The notes: generated from the letters alone by a model not told the origin. 64,000 nucleotides of DNA from Clusia tigrina (GCA_920105625.2 OV050032.1:107926542-107990541), one strand, 5' to 3'. Counted from the first letter of the stretch, positions 1-12,675 are shown. Made by a program: numbers and translations.

Positions 1-980
1 GCAAACTTTGATAGGTGTAGGACGTACCGTAAAGAAGTTAGGGCCATTTGAAGTTTTATCAGTGTTTGATTTGGGACTCTAGGGTAGCATAGCTTTGAGC
101 GATGGCCTAAATTGACAAGAGGCTCGAGTACTTTATTGTTACAAAATTTCAAGGTTTTATGACGCTCCAGTAAAAAGTTACAAGCATTTGTATGTTGCAA
201 ACTTTGATTGGTGTAGGACGTACCGTATAGAAGTTAAGGCCATTTGAAGTTTTATCAGTGTTTGATTTGGGACTCTAGGGTAGCATGGCTTTGAGCGATG
301 GCCTAAATTGACAAAAGGCGCGAGTACTTTATTGTTACAAAATTTCAAGGTTTTATGACGCTCCAGTAAAAAGTTACAAGCATTTGTATGTTGCAAATTT
401 TGATTGGTGCAGGACGTACCGTATAGAAGTTAGGGCCATTTGAAGTTTTATCAGTGTTTGATTTGGGACTCTAGGGCAGCATAGCTTTCAGCGATGGCTT
501 AAGTTGACAAGAGGCTCGGGTACTTTATTGTTACAAAATTTCTAGGTTTTATGACTCTCCAGTAAAAAGTTACAAGCATTTGTATGTTGCAAACTTTGAT
601 AGGTGTAGGACGTACCGTATAGAAGTTAGGGCCATTTAAAGTTTTATCAGTGTTTGATTTGGGACTCTAGGGTAGCATAGCTTTGAGCGATGGCCTAAAT
701 TGACAAGAGGCTCGAGTACTTTATTGTTACAAAATTTCAAGGTTTTATGACGCTCCAGAAAAAAGTTACAAGCATTTGTATGTTGCAAACTTTGATAGGT
801 GTAGGACGTACCGTAAAGAAGTTAGGGCCATTTGAAGGTTTATCAGTGTTTGATTTGGGACTCAAGGGTAGCATAGCTTTGAGCGACGGCCTAAATTGAC
901 AAGAGGCTCGAGTACTTTATTGTTACAAAATTTCAAGGTTTTATGACGCTCCAGTAAAAAGTTACAAGCATTTGTATGTT

Positions 981-1172
981 GCAAATTTTGATTGGTGCAG
1001 GACGTACCGTATAGAAGTTAGGGCCATTTGAAGTTTTATCTTTGATTTGGGACTCAAGGGTAGCATAGCTTTGAGCGACGGCCTAAATTGACAAGAGGCT
1101 CGAATACTTTATTGTTACAAAATTTCAAGGTTTTATGACGCTCCAGTAAAAAGTTACAAGCATTTGTATGTT
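981..1172 (+). repeat. 192-bp unit 1
   Basis: TTTTATCTTTGATTT replaces TTTTATCAGTGTTTGATTT, a 4-bp loss. The partner at 3927 reads TATGTTTG, so the two differ by one base at the join. Confidence 0.9.
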
Positions 1173-1564
1173 GCAAACTTTGATAGGTGTAGGACGTACC
1201 GTAAAGAAGTTAGGGCCATTTGAAGTTTTATCAGTGTTTGATTTGGGACTCTAGGGTAGCATAGCTTTGAGCGATGGCCTAAATTGACAAGAGGCTCGAG
1301 TACTTTATTGTTACAAAATTTCAAGGTTTTATGACGCTCCAGTAAAAAGTTACAAGCATTTGTATGTTGCAAACTTTGATTGGTGTAGGACGTACCGTAT
1401 AGAAGTTAAGGCCATTTGAAGTTTTATCAGTGTTTGATTTGGGACTCTAGGGTAGCATGGCTTTGAGCGATGGCCTAAATTGACAAAAGGCGCGAGTACT
1501 TTATTGTTACAAAATTTCAAGGTTTTATGACGCTCCAGTAAAAAGTTACAAGCATTTGTATGTT

Positions 1565-1756
1565 GCAAATTTTGATTGGTGCAGGACGTACCGTATAGAA
1601 GTTAGGGCCATTTAAAGTTTTATGTTTGATTTGGGACTCTAGGGTAGCATAGCTTTCAGCGATGGCTTAAGTTGACAAGAGGCTCGGGTACTTTATTGTT
1701 ACAAAATTTCTAGGTTTTATGACGCTCCAGTAAAAAGTTACAAGCATTTGTATGTT
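1565..1756 (+). repeat. 192-bp unit 2
   Basis: TTTTATGTTTGATTT, a 4-bp loss. Partner at 4511. Confidence 0.9.
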
Positions 1757-2540
1757 GCAAACTTTGATAGGTGTAGGACGTACCGTATAGAAGTTAGGGC
1801 CATTTAAAGTTTTATCAGTGTTTGATTTGGGACTCTAGGGTAGCATAGCTTTGAGCGATGGCCTAAATTAACAAGAGGCTCGAGTACTTTATTGTTACAA
1901 AATTTCAAGGTTTTATGACGCTCCAGTAAAAAGTTACAAGCATTTGTATGTTGCAAACTTTGATAGGTGTAGGACGTACCGTATAGAAGTTAGGGCCATT
2001 TGAAGTTTTATCAGTGTTTGATTTGGGACTCTAGGGTAGCATAGCTTTGAGCGATGGCTTAAATTGACAAGAGGCTCGGGTACTTTATTGTTACAAAATT
2101 TCAAGGTTTTATGACGCTCCAGTAAAAAGTTACAAGCTGTTGTATGTTGCAAACTTTGATAGGTGTAGGACGTACCGTATAGAATTTAGGGCCATTTGAA
2201 GTTTTATCAGTGTTTGATTTGGGAATCTAGGGTAGTATAGCTTTGAGCGATGGCCTAAATTGACAAGAGGCTCGAGTACTTTATTGTTACAAAATTTCAA
2301 TGTTTTATGACGCTCTAGTAAAAAGTTACAAGCATTTGTATGTTGCAAACTTTGATAGGTGTAGGACGTACCGTAAAGAAGTTAGGGCCATTTGAAGTTT
2401 TATCAGTGTTTGGTTTGGGACTCAAGGGTAGCATAGCTTTGAGCGATGGCTTAAATTGACAAGAGACTCGGGTACTTTATTGTTAAAAAATTTCAAGGTT
2501 TTATGACGCTACAGTAAAAAGTTACAAGCATTTGTATGTT

Positions 2541-2645
2541 GATAACTTTGATAGGTGTAGGACGTACCGTAAAGAAGTTTGGGCCATTTGAAGTTTTATC
2601 AGTGTTTGATTTGGGACTCAAGGGTAGCATAGCTTTGATTATGTT
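2541..2645 (+). repeat. 105-bp truncated unit 1
   Basis: Starts GATAAC and runs to TAGCTTTGA, then jumps to TTATGTTGC, so unit positions 98-190 are missing and two extra bases (AT) sit at the join. Followed by a unit with GATTGG. Partner of the short unit at 5487. Confidence 0.95.
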
Positions 2646-2841
2646 GCAAACTTTGATTGGTGTAGGACGTACCGTAAAGAAGTTAGGGCCATTTGAAGTT
2701 TTATCAGTGTTTGATTTGGGACTCAAGGGTAGCATAGCTTTGAGCGACGGCCTAAATTGACAAGAGGCTCGAATACTTTATTGTTACAAAATTTCAAGGT
2801 TTTATGACGCTCCAGTAAAAAGTTACAAGCATTTGTATGTT

Positions 2842-3142
2842 GCAAACTTTGATAGGTGTAGGACGTACCGTAAAGAAGTTAGGGCCATTTGAAGTTTTAT
2901 CAGTGTTTGATTTGGGACTCTAGGGTAGCATAGCTTTGAGCGATGGCCTAAATTGACAAGAGGCTCGAGTACTTTATTGTTACAAAATTTCAAGGTTTTA
3001 TGACGCTCCAGTAAAAAGTTACAAGCATTTGTATGTTGCAAACTTTGATAGGTGTAGGACGTACCGTAAAGAAGTTAGGGCCATTTGAAGGTTTATCAGT
3101 GTTTGATTTGGGACTCAAGGGTAGCATAGCTTTGATTATGTT
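2842..3142 (+). repeat. Linker units between the block I copies
   Basis: One full unit (2842-3037) and one 105-bp unit (3038-3142) separate the two recognisable copies. The full unit closely matches the one at 1173, 1669 bp to the left. The short unit has GAAGGTTTATC, a variant shared with the units at 785 and 3731, and then the truncation junction. Confidence 0.75.
3038..3142 (+). repeat. 105-bp truncated unit 2
   Basis: Same junction (GCTTTGATTATGTT) but the body is a different subtype, starting GCAAAC and carrying GAAGGTTTATC. Either the junction was transferred into another unit type or this is a recombinant. Confidence 0.94.
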
Positions 3143-3926
3143 GCAAACTTTGATTGGTGTAGGACGTACCGTATAGAAGTTAGGGCCATTTAAAGTTTTA
3201 TCAGTGTTTGATTTGGGACTCTAGGGTAGCATGGCTTTGAGCGATGGCCTAAATTGACAAAAGGCGCGAGTACTTTATTGTTACAAAATTTCAAGGTTTT
3301 ATGACGCTCCAGTAAAAAGTTACAAGCATTTGTATGTTGCAAATTTTGATTGGTGCAGGACGTACCGTATAGAAGTTAGGGCCATTTGAAGTTTTATCAG
3401 TGTTTGATTTGGGACTCTAGGGCAGCATAGCTTTCAGCGATGGCTTAAGTTGACAAGAGGCTCGGGTACTTTATTGTTACAAAATTTCTAGGTTTTATGA
3501 CGCTCCAGTAAAAAGTTACAAGCATTTGTATGTTGCAAACTTTGATAGGTGTAGGACGTACCGTATAGAAGTTAGGGCCATTTAAAGTTTTATCAGTGTT
3601 TGATTTGGGACTCTAGGGTAGCATAGCTTTGAGCGATGGCCTAAATTGACAAGAGGCTCGAGTACTTTATTGTTACAAAATTTCAAGGTTTTATGACGCT
3701 CCAGAAAAAAGTTACAAGCATTTGTATGTTGCAAACTTTGATAGGTGTAGGACGTACCGTAAAGAAGTTAGGGCCATTTGAAGGTTTATCAGTGTTTGAT
3801 TTGGGACTCAAGGGTAGCATAGCTTTGAGCGACGGCCTAAATTGACAAGAGGCTCGAGTACTTTATTGTTACAAAATTTCAAGGTTTTATGACGCTCCAG
3901 TAAAAAGTTACAAGCATTTGTATGTT

Positions 3927-4118
3927 GCAAATTTTGATTGGTGCAGGACGTACCGTATAGAAGTTAGGGCCATTTGAAGTTTTATGTTTGATTTGGGACT
4001 CAAGGGTAGCATAGCTTTGAGCGACGGCCTAAATTGACAAGAGGCTCGAATACTTTATTGTTACAAAATTTCAAGGTTTTATGACGCTCCAGTAAAAAGT
4101 TACAAGCATTTGTATGTT
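3927..4118 (+). repeat. 192-bp unit 3
   Basis: TTTTATGTTTGATTT followed by CTCAAG and GACGGCC. Partner of 981. Confidence 0.9.
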
Positions 4119-4510
4119 GCAAACTTTGAGAGGTGTAGGACGTACCGTAAATAAGTTAGGGCCATTTGAAGTTTTATCAGTGTTTGATTTGGGACTCTAG
4201 GGTAGCATAGCTTTGAGCGATGGCCTAAATTGACAAGAGGCTCGAGTACTTTATTGTTACAAAATTTCAAGGTTTTATGACGCTCCAGTAAAAAGTTACA
4301 AGCATTTGTATGTTGCAAACTTTGATTGGTGTAGGACGTACCGTATAGAAGTTAGGGCCATTTGAAGTTTTATCAGTGTTTGATTTGGGACTCTAGGGTA
4401 TCATGGCTTTGAGCGATGGCCTAAATTGACAAAAGGCGCGAGTACTTTATTGTTACAAAATTTCAAGGTTTTATGACGCTCCAGTAAAAAGTTACAAGCA
4501 TTTGTATGTT

Positions 4511-4702
4511 GCAAATTTTGATTGGTGCAGGACGTACCGTATAGAAGTTAGGGCCATTTGAAGTTTTATGTTTGATTTGGGACTCTAGGGTAGCATAGCT
4601 TTCAGCGATGGCTTAAGTTGACAAGAGGCTCGGGTACTTTATTGTTACAAAATTTCTAGGTTTTATGACGCTCCAGTAAAAAGTTACAAGCATTTGTATG
4701 TT
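4511..4702 (+). repeat. 192-bp unit 4
   Basis: TTTTATGTTTGATTT followed by CTCTAG and TTTCAGCG. Partner of 1565. Confidence 0.9.
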
Positions 4703-5486
4703 GCAAACTTTGATAGGTGTAGGACGTACCGTATAGAAGTTAGGGCCATTTAAAGTTTTATCAGTGTTTGATTTGGGACTCTAGGGTAGCATAGCTTTGA
4801 GCGATGGCCTAAATTAACAAGAGGCTCGAGTACTTTATTGTTACAAAATTTCAAGGTTTTATGACGCTCCAGTAAAAAGTTACAAGCATTTGTATGTTGG
4901 AAACTTTGATAGGTGTAGGACGTACCGTAAAGGAGTTAGGGCCATTTGAAGTTTTATCAGTGTTTGATTTGGGACTCAAGGGTGGCATAGCTTTGAGCGA
5001 TGGCTTAAATTGTCAAGAGACTCGAGTACTTCATTGTTACAAAATTTCAAGGTTTTATGACGCTCCAGTAAAAAGTTACAAGCATTTGTATGTTGCAAAC
5101 TTTGATAGGTGTAGGACGTACCGTAAAGAAGTTAGGGGCGTTTGAAGTTTTATCAGTGTTTGATTTGGGACTCTAGGGTAGCATAGCTTTGAGCGATGGC
5201 CTAAATTGACAAGAGGCTCGAGTACTTTATTGTTACAAAATTTCAAGGTTTTATGACGCTCTAGTAAAAAGTTACAAGCATTTGTATGTTGCAAACTTTG
5301 ATAGGTGTAGGACGTACCGTAAAGAAGTTAGGGCCATTTGAAGTTTTATCAGTGTTTGGTTTGGGACTCAAGGGTAGCATAGCTTTGAGCGATGGCTTAA
5401 ATTGACAAGAGACTCGGGTACTTTATTGTTACAAAATTTCAAGGTTTTATGACGCTACAGTAAAAAGTTACAAGCATTTGTATGTT

Positions 5487-5591
5487 GATAACTTTGATAG
5501 GTGTAGGACGTACCGTAAAGAAGTTTGGGCCATTTGAAGTTTTATCAGTGTTTGATTTGGGACTCAAGGGTAGCATAGCTTTGATTATGTT
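5487..5591 (+). repeat. 105-bp truncated unit 3
   Basis: Starts GATAAC and carries AAGTTTGGGCC, as at 2541, 9029 and 12375. Same junction. Belongs to both the 2946-bp and the 3542-bp series. Confidence 0.95.
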
Positions 5592-7551
5592 GCAAACTTT
5601 GATTGGTGTAGGACGTACCGTAAAGAAGTTAGGGCCATTTGAAGTTCTATCAGTGTTTGATTTGGGACTCAAGGGTAGCATAGCTTTGAGCGACGGCCTA
5701 AATTGACAAGAGGCTCGAATACTTTATTGTTACAAAATTTCAAGGTTTTATGACGCTCCAGTAAAAAGTTACAAGCATTTGTATGTTGCAAACTTTGATA
5801 GGTGTAGGACGTACCGTAAAGAAGTTAGGGCCATTTGAAGTTTTATCAGTGTTTGATTTGGGACTCAAGGGTGGCATAGCTTTGAGCGATGGCTTAAATT
5901 GTCAAGAGACTCGAGTACTTCATTGTTACAAATTTTCAAGGTTTTATGACGCTCCAGTAAAAAGTTACAAGCATTTGTATGTTGCAAACTTTGATAGGTG
6001 TAGGACGTACCGTAAAGAAGTTAGGGCCATTTGAAGTTTTATCAGTGTCTGATTTGGGACTCAAAGGTAGCATAGCTTTGAGCGATAGCTTAAATTGACA
6101 AGAGGCTCGAGTACTTTATTGTTACAAAATTTCAAGGTTTTATGACGCTCCAGTAAAAAGTTACAAGCATTTGTATGTTGTAAACTTTGATAGGTGTAGG
6201 ACGTACCGTAAAGAAGTTAGGGCCATTTGAAGTTTTATCAGTGTTTGATTTGGGACTCAAGGGTAGCATAGCTTTGAGCGATGGCCTAAATTGACAAGAG
6301 GCTCGAGTACTTCATTGTTACAAAATTTCAAGGTTTTATGACGCTCCAGTAAAAAGTTACAAGCATTTGTATGTTGGAAACTTTGATAGGTGTAGGACGT
6401 ACCGTAAAGGAGTTAGGGCCATTTGAAGTTTTATCAGTGTTTGATTTGGGACTCAAGGGTGGCATAGCTTTGAGCGATGGCTTAAATTGTCAAGAGACTA
6501 GAGTACTTCATTGTTACAAAATTTCAAGGTTTTATGACGCTCCAGTAAAAAGTTACAAGCATTTGTATGTTGCAAACTTTGATAGGTGTAGGACGTACCG
6601 TAAAGAAGTTAGGGGCGTTTGAAGTTTTATCAGTGTTTGATTTGGGACTCTAGGGTAGCATAGCTTTGAGCGATGGCCTAAATTGACAAGAGGCTCGAGT
6701 ACTTTATTGTTACAAAATTTCAAGGTTTTATGACGCTCCAGTAAAAAGTTACAAGCATTTGTATGTTGCAAACTTTGATTGGTGTAGGACGTACCGTATA
6801 GAAGTTAGGGCCATTTGAAGTTTTATCAGTGTTTGATTTGGGACTCTAGGGTAGCATAGCTTTGAGCGATGGCTTAAATTGACAAGAGGCTCGGGTACTT
6901 TATTGTTACAAAATTTCGAGGTTTTATGACGCTCCAGTAAAAAGTTACAAGCTTTTGTATGTTGCAAACTTTGATAGGTGTAGGACGTACCGTATAGAAG
7001 TTAGGGCCATTTGAAGTTTTATCAGTGTTTGATTTGGGACTCTAGGGTAGTATAGCTTTGAGCGATGGCCTAAATTGACAAGAGGCTCGAGTACTTTATT
7101 GTTACAAAATTTCAAGGGTTTATGACGCTCTAGTAAAAAGTTACAAGCATTTGTATGTTGCAAACTTTGATAGGTGTAGGACGTACCGTAAAGAAGTTAG
7201 GGCCATTTGAAGTTTTATCAGTGTTTGATTTGGGACTCAAGGGTAGCATAGCATTGAGCGATGGCCTAAATTGACAAGAGGCTCGAGTACTTCATTGTTA
7301 CCAAATTTCAAAGTTTTATGACGCTCCAGTAAAAAGTTACAAGCATTTGTATGTTGCAAACTTTGATAGGTGTAGGACGTACCGTAAAGAAGTTAGGGCC
7401 ATTTGAAGTTTTATCAGTGTTTGATTTGGGACTCTAGGGTAGCATAGCTTTGAGCGATGGCTTAAATTGACAAGAGACTCGGGTACTTTATTGTTACAAA
7501 ATTTCAAGGTTTTATGACGCTACAGTAAAAAGTTACAAGCATTTGTATGTT

Positions 7552-7656
7552 GCTAACTTTGATAGGTGTAGGACGTACCGTAAAGAAGTTAGGGCCATTT
7601 GAAGTTTTATCAGTGTTTGATTTGGGACTCAAGGGTAGCATAGCTTTGATTATGTT
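7552..7656 (+). repeat. 105-bp truncated unit 4
   Basis: Starts GCTAAC, the second short-unit subtype, with the normal AGTTAGGGCC. Same junction; repeated at 11094 and 14243. Confidence 0.95.
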
Positions 7657-9028
7657 GCAAACTTTGATTGGTGTAGGACGTACCGTAAAGAAGTTAGGGC
7701 CATTTGAAGTTTTATCAGTGTTTGATTTGGGACTCAAGGGTAGCATAGCTTTTAGCGACGGCCTAAATTGACAAGAGGCTCGAATACTTTATTGTTACAA
7801 AATTTCAAGGTTTTATGACGCTCCAGTAAAAAGTTACAAACATTTGTATGTTGCAAACTTTGATAGGTGTAGGACGTACCGTAAAGAAGTTAGGGCCATT
7901 TGAAGTTTTATCAGTGTCTGATTTGGGACTCAAGGGTAGCATAGCTTTGAGCGATAGCTTAAATTGACAAGAGGCTCGAGTACTTTATTGTTACAAAATT
8001 TCAAGGTTTTATGACGCTCCAGTAAAAAGTTACAAGCATTTGTATGTTGTAAACTTTGATAGGTGTAGGACGTACCGTAAAGAAGTTAGGGCCATTTGAA
8101 GTTTTATCAGTGTTTGATTTGGGACTCTAGGGTAGCATAGCTTTGAGCGATGGCCTAAATTGACAAGAGGCTCGAGTACTTTATTGTTACAAAATTTCAA
8201 GGTTTTATGACGCTCCAGTAAAAAGTTACAAGCATTTGTATGTTGCAAACTTTGATAGGTGTAGGACGTACCGTAAAGAAGTTAGGGCCATTTGAAGGTT
8301 TATCAGTGTTTGATTTGGGACTCAAGGGTAGCATAGCTTTGAGCGATAGCTTAAATTGACAAGAGGCTCGAGTACTTCATTGTTACAAAATTTCAAGGTT
8401 TTATGACGCTCCAGTAAAAAGTTACAAGCATTTGTATGTTGGAAACTTTGATAGGTGTAGGACGTACCGTAAAGGAGTTAGGGCCATTTGAAGTTTTATC
8501 AGTGTTTGATTTGGGACTCAAGGGTGGCATAGCTTTGAGCGATGGCTTAAATTGTCAAGAGACTCGAGTACTTCATTGTTACAAAATTTCAAGGTTTTAT
8601 GACGCTCCAGTAAAAAGTTACAAGCATTTGTATGTTGCAAACTTTGATAGGTGTAGGACGTACCGTAAAGAAGTTAGGGGCGTTTGAAGTTTTATCAGTG
8701 TTTGATTTGGGACTCTAGGGTAGCATAGCTTTGAGCGATGGCCTAAATTGACAAGAGGCTCGAGTACTTTATTGTTACAAAATTTCAAGGTTTTATGACG
8801 CTCTAGTAAAAAGTTACAAGCATTTGTATGTTGCAAACTTTGATAGGTGTAGGACGTACCGTAAAGAAGTTAGGGCCATTTGAAGTTTTATCAGTGTTTG
8901 GTTTGGGACTCAAGGGTAGCATAGCTTTGAGCGATGGCTTAAATTAACAAGAGACTCGGGTACTTTATTGTTACAAAATTTCAAGGTTTTATGACGCTAC
9001 AGTAAAAAGTTACAAGCATTTGTATGTT

Positions 9029-9133
9029 GATAACTTTGATAGGTGTAGGACGTACCGTAAAGAAGTTTGGGCCATTTGAAGTTTTATCAGTGTTTGATTT
9101 GGGACTCAAGGGTAGCATAGCTTTGATTATGTT
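9029..9133 (+). repeat. 105-bp truncated unit 5
   Basis: GATAAC subtype with AAGTTTGGGCC. Partner of 5487 at a shift of 3542 bp. Same junction. Confidence 0.95.
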
Positions 9134-11093
9134 GCAAACTTTGATTGGTGTAGGACGTACCGTAAAGAAGTTAGGGCCATTTGAAGTTTTATCAGTGTTT
9201 GATTTGGGACTCAAGGGTAGCATAGCTTTGAGCGACGGCCTAAATTGACAAGAGGCTCGAATACTTTATTGTTACAAAATTTCAAGGTTTTATGACGCTC
9301 CAGTAAAAAGTTACAAGCATTTGTATGTTGCAAACTTTGATAGGTGTAGGACGTACCGTAAAGAAGTTAGGGCCATTTGAAGTTTTATCAGTGTTTGATT
9401 TGGGACTCAAGGGTGGCATAGCTTTGAGCGATGGCTTAAATTGTCAAGAGACTCGAGTACTTCATTGTTACAAAATTTCAAGGTTTTATGACGCTCCAGT
9501 AAAAAGTTACAAGCATTTGTATGTTGCAAACTTTGATAGGTGTAGGACGTACCGTAAAGAAGTTAGGGCCATTTGAAGTTTTATCAGTGTCTGATTTGGG
9601 ATTCAAAGGTAGCATAGCTTTGAGCGATAGCTTAAATTGACAAGAGGCTCGAGTACTTTATTGTTACAAAATTTCAAGGTTTTATGACGCTCCAGTAAAA
9701 AGTTACAAGCATTTGTATGTTGTAAACTTTGATAGGTGTAGGACGTACCGTAAAGAAGTTAGGGCCATTTGAAGTTTTATCAGTGTTTGATTTGGGACTC
9801 AAGGGTAGCATAGCTTTGAGCGATGGCCTAAATTGACAAGAGGCTCGAGTACTTCATTGTTACAAAATTTCAAGGTTTTATGACGCTCCAGTAAAAAGTT
9901 ACAAGCATTTGTATGTTGGAAACTTTGATAGGTGTAGGACGTACCGTAAAGGAGTTAGGGCCATTTGAAGTTTTATCAGTGTTTGATTTGGGACTCAAGG
10001 GTGGCATAGCTTTGAGCGATGGCTTAAATTGTCAAGAGACTCGAGTACTTCATTGTTACAAAATTTCAAGGTTTTATGACGCTCCAGTAAAAAGTTACAA
10101 GCATTTGTATGTTGCAAACTTTGATAGGTGTAGGACGTACCGTAAAGAAGTTAGGGGCGTTTGAAGTTTTATCAGTGTTTGATTTGGGACTCTAGGGTAG
10201 CATAGCTTTGAGCGATGGCCTAAATTGACAAGAGGCTCGAGTACTTTATTGTTACAAAATTTCAAGGTTTTATGACGCTCCAGTAAAAAGTTACAAGCAT
10301 TTGTATGTTGCAAACTTTGATTGGTGTAGGACGTACCGTATAGAAGTTAGGGCCATTTGAAGTTTTATCAGTGTTTGATTTGGGACTCTAGGGTAGCATA
10401 GCTTTGAGCGATGGCTTAAATTGACAAGAGGCTCGGGTACTTTATTGTTACAAAATTTCGAGGTTTTATGACGCTCCAGTAAAAAGTTACAAGCTTTTGT
10501 ATGTTGCAAACTTTGATAGGTGTAGGACGTACCGTATAGAAGTTAGGGCCATTTGAAGTTTTATCAGTGTTTGATTTGGGACTCTAGGGTAGTATAGCTT
10601 TGAGCGATGGCCTAAATTGACAAGAGGCTCGAGTACTTTATTGTTACAAAATTTCAAGGTTTTATGACGCTCTAGTAAAAAGTTACAAGCATTTGTATGT
10701 TGCAAACTTTGATAGGTGTAGGACGTACCGTAAAGAAGTTAGGGCCATTTGAAGTTTTATCAGTGTTTGATTTGGGACTCAAGGGTAGCGTAGCTTTGAG
10801 CGATGGCCTAAATTGACAAGAGGCTCGAGTACTTCATTGTTACCAAATTTCAAAGTTTTATGACGCTCCAGTAAAAAGTTACAAGCATTTGTATGTTGCA
10901 AACTTTGATAGGTGTAGGACGTACCGTAAAGAAGTTAGGGCCATTTGAAGTTTTATCAGTGTTTGATTTGGGACTCTAGGGTAGCATAGCTTTGAGCGAT
11001 GGCTTAAATTGACAAGAGACTCGGGTACTTTATTGTTACAAAATTTCAAGGTTTTATGACGCTACAGTAAAAATTTACAAGCATTTGTATGTT

Positions 11094-11198
11094 GCTAGCT
11101 TTGATAGGTGTAGGACGTACCGTAAAGAAGTTAGGGCCATTTGAAGTTTTATCAGTGTTTGATTTGGGACTCAAGGGTAGCATAGCTTTGATTATGTT
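11094..11198 (+). repeat. 105-bp truncated unit 6
   Basis: Partner of 7552 at a shift of 3542 bp. Starts GCTAGC, one substitution from GCTAAC. Same junction. Confidence 0.95.
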
Positions 11199-12374
11199 GC
11201 AAACTTTGATTGGTGTAGGACGTACCGTAAAGAAGTTAGGGCCATTTGAAGTTTTATCAGTGTTTGATTTGGGACTCAAGGGTAGCATAGCTTTTAGCGA
11301 CGGCCTAAATTGACAAGAGGCTCGAATACTTTATTGTTACAAAATTTCAAGGTTTTATGACGCTCCAGTAAAAAGTTACAAACATTTGTATGTTGCAAAC
11401 TTTGATAGGTGTAGGACGTACCGTAAAGAAGTTAGGGCCATTTGAAGTTTTATCAGTGTCTGATTTGGGACTCAAGGGTAGCATAGCTTTGAGCGATAGC
11501 TTAAATTGACAAGAGGCTCGAGTACTTTATTGTTACAAAATTTCAAGGTTTTATGACGCTCCAGTAAAAAGTTACAAGCATTTGTATGTTGTAAACTTTG
11601 ATAGGTGTAGGACGTACCGTAAAGAAGTTAGGGCCATTTGAAGTTTTATCAGTGTTTGATTTGGGACTCTAGGGTAGCATAGCTTTGAGCGATGGCCTAA
11701 ATTGACAAGAGGCTCGAGTACTTTATTGTTACAAAATTTCAAGGTTTTATGACGCTCCAGTAAAAAGTTACAAGCATTTGTATGTTGCAAACTTTGATAG
11801 GTGTAGGACGTACCGTAAAGAAGTTAGGGCCATTTGAAGGTTTATCAGTGTTTGATTTGGGACTCAAGGGTAGCATAGCTTTGAGCGATAGCTTAAATTG
11901 ACAAGAGGCTCGAGTACTTCATTGTTACAAAATTTCAAGGTTTTATGACGCTCCAGTAAAAAGTTACAAGCATTTGTATGTTGGAAACTTTGATAGGTGT
12001 AGGACGTACCGTAAAGGAGTTAGGGCCATTTGAAGTTTTATCAGTGTTTGATTTGGGACTCAAGGGTGGCATAGCTTTGAGCGATGGCTTAAATTGTCAA
12101 GAGACTCGAGTACTTCATTGTTACAAAATTTCAAGGTTTTATGACGCTCCAGTAAAAAGTTACAAGCATTTGTATGTTGCAAACTTTGATAGGTGTAGGA
12201 CGTACCGTAAAGAAGTTAGGGGCGTTTGAAGTTTTATCAGTGTTTGATTTGGGACTCTAGGGTAGCATAGCTTTGAGCGATGGCCTAAATTGACAAGAGG
12301 CTCGAGTACTTTATTGTTACAAAATTTCAAGGTTTTATGACGCTACAGTAAAAAGTTACAAGCATTTGTATGTT

Positions 12375-12479
12375 GATAACTTTGATAGGTGTAGGACGTA
12401 CCGTAAAGAAGTTTGGGCCATTTGAAGTTTTATCAGTGTTTGATTTGGGACTCAAGGGTAGCATAGCTTTGATTATGTT
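12375..12479 (+). repeat. 105-bp truncated unit 7
   Basis: GATAAC subtype with AAGTTTGGGCC in the third HOR copy. It is 3346 bp from 9029 because one 196-bp unit was lost just upstream. Confidence 0.95.
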
Positions 12480-12675
12480 GCAAACTTTGATTGGTGTAGG
12501 ACGTACCGTAAAGAAGTTAGGGCCATTTGAAGTTTTATCAGTGTTTGATTTGGGATTCAAGGGTAGCATAGCTTTGAGCGACGGCCTAAATTGACAAGAG
12601 GCTCGAATACTTTATTGTTACAAAATTTCAAGGTTTTATGACGCTCCAGTAAAAAGTGACAAGCATTTGTATGTT

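Larger units (their letters stand above)
197..2841 (+). repeat. Block I HOR, copy 1 (2946-bp period)
   Basis: Fourteen units whose diagnostic variants recur 2946 bp to the right. The unit at 197 has GCATGGC and AAAAGGCGCGAG, as at 3143. The unit at 393 has GCAAATTTTG, GGTGCAGG, TTTCAGCG and TTTCTAGG, as at 3339. The unit at 1757 has AAATTAACAAG, as at 4703. The unit at 2345 has GTTTGGTTTGGG, as at 5291. The 105-bp unit at 2541 pairs with the one at 5487. The period equals 14 x 196 + 2 x 105 - 2 x 4. A partial six-unit subperiod of 1172 bp is also visible: units at 197, 393 and 589 resemble those at 1369, 1565 and 1757. No unit in 1-4898 carries the GGGGCG variant that is common further right. 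Confidence 0.88.
3143..5787 (+). repeat. Block I HOR, copy 2, with a foreign patch
   Basis: Second copy of the 2946-bp HOR. It agrees with copy 1 in private variants unit by unit except at 4899 to about 5200. There, GGAAAC, AAAGGAG, AAGGGTGGC, AATTGTCAAG and GGGGCG replace the variants found 2946 bp to the left. The patch matches units at 6376-6767 and the start of the 3542-bp HOR. It ends before CGCTCTAG (about 5260), which again agrees with copy 1. The 192-bp units at 3927 and 4511 correspond to those at 981 and 1565. Confidence 0.82.
4899..8440 (+). repeat. Block II HOR, copy 1 (19 units, 3542 bp)
   Basis: Seventeen 196-bp units and two 105-bp units (5487, 7552), which sum exactly to 3542 bp. 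Inside it an eight-unit, 1477-bp subrepeat is visible: the GGAAAC/AAAGGAG unit followed by a GGGGCG unit occurs at 4899-5290 and again at 6376-6767. The HOR overlaps the right end of block I, because the units at 5291-5787 belong to both series. That suggests block II was amplified out of block I material. Confidence 0.9.
8441..11982 (+). repeat. Block II HOR, copy 2 (19 units, 3542 bp)
   Basis: Same 19-unit order as copy 1 with the 105-bp units at 9029 and 11094. By eye I find only about ten substitutions between copies 1 and 2: for example CTAGAG at 6497 against CTCGAG, CAAGGGTTTATG at 7105 against CAAGGTTTTATG, and GCTAAC at 7552 against GCTAGC at 11094. That is above 99% identity, so the duplication is recent or the copies are being homogenised. 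Confidence 0.92.

Noticed and set aside
1616..1630. Yeast-type replication origin consensus created in 192-bp units (TTTTATGTTTG)
   Set aside because: It matches 10 of 11 bases of the budding-yeast element, but the motif is AT-rich and specific to those yeasts, and nothing suggests such a host. It arises as a by-product of the 4-bp loss.
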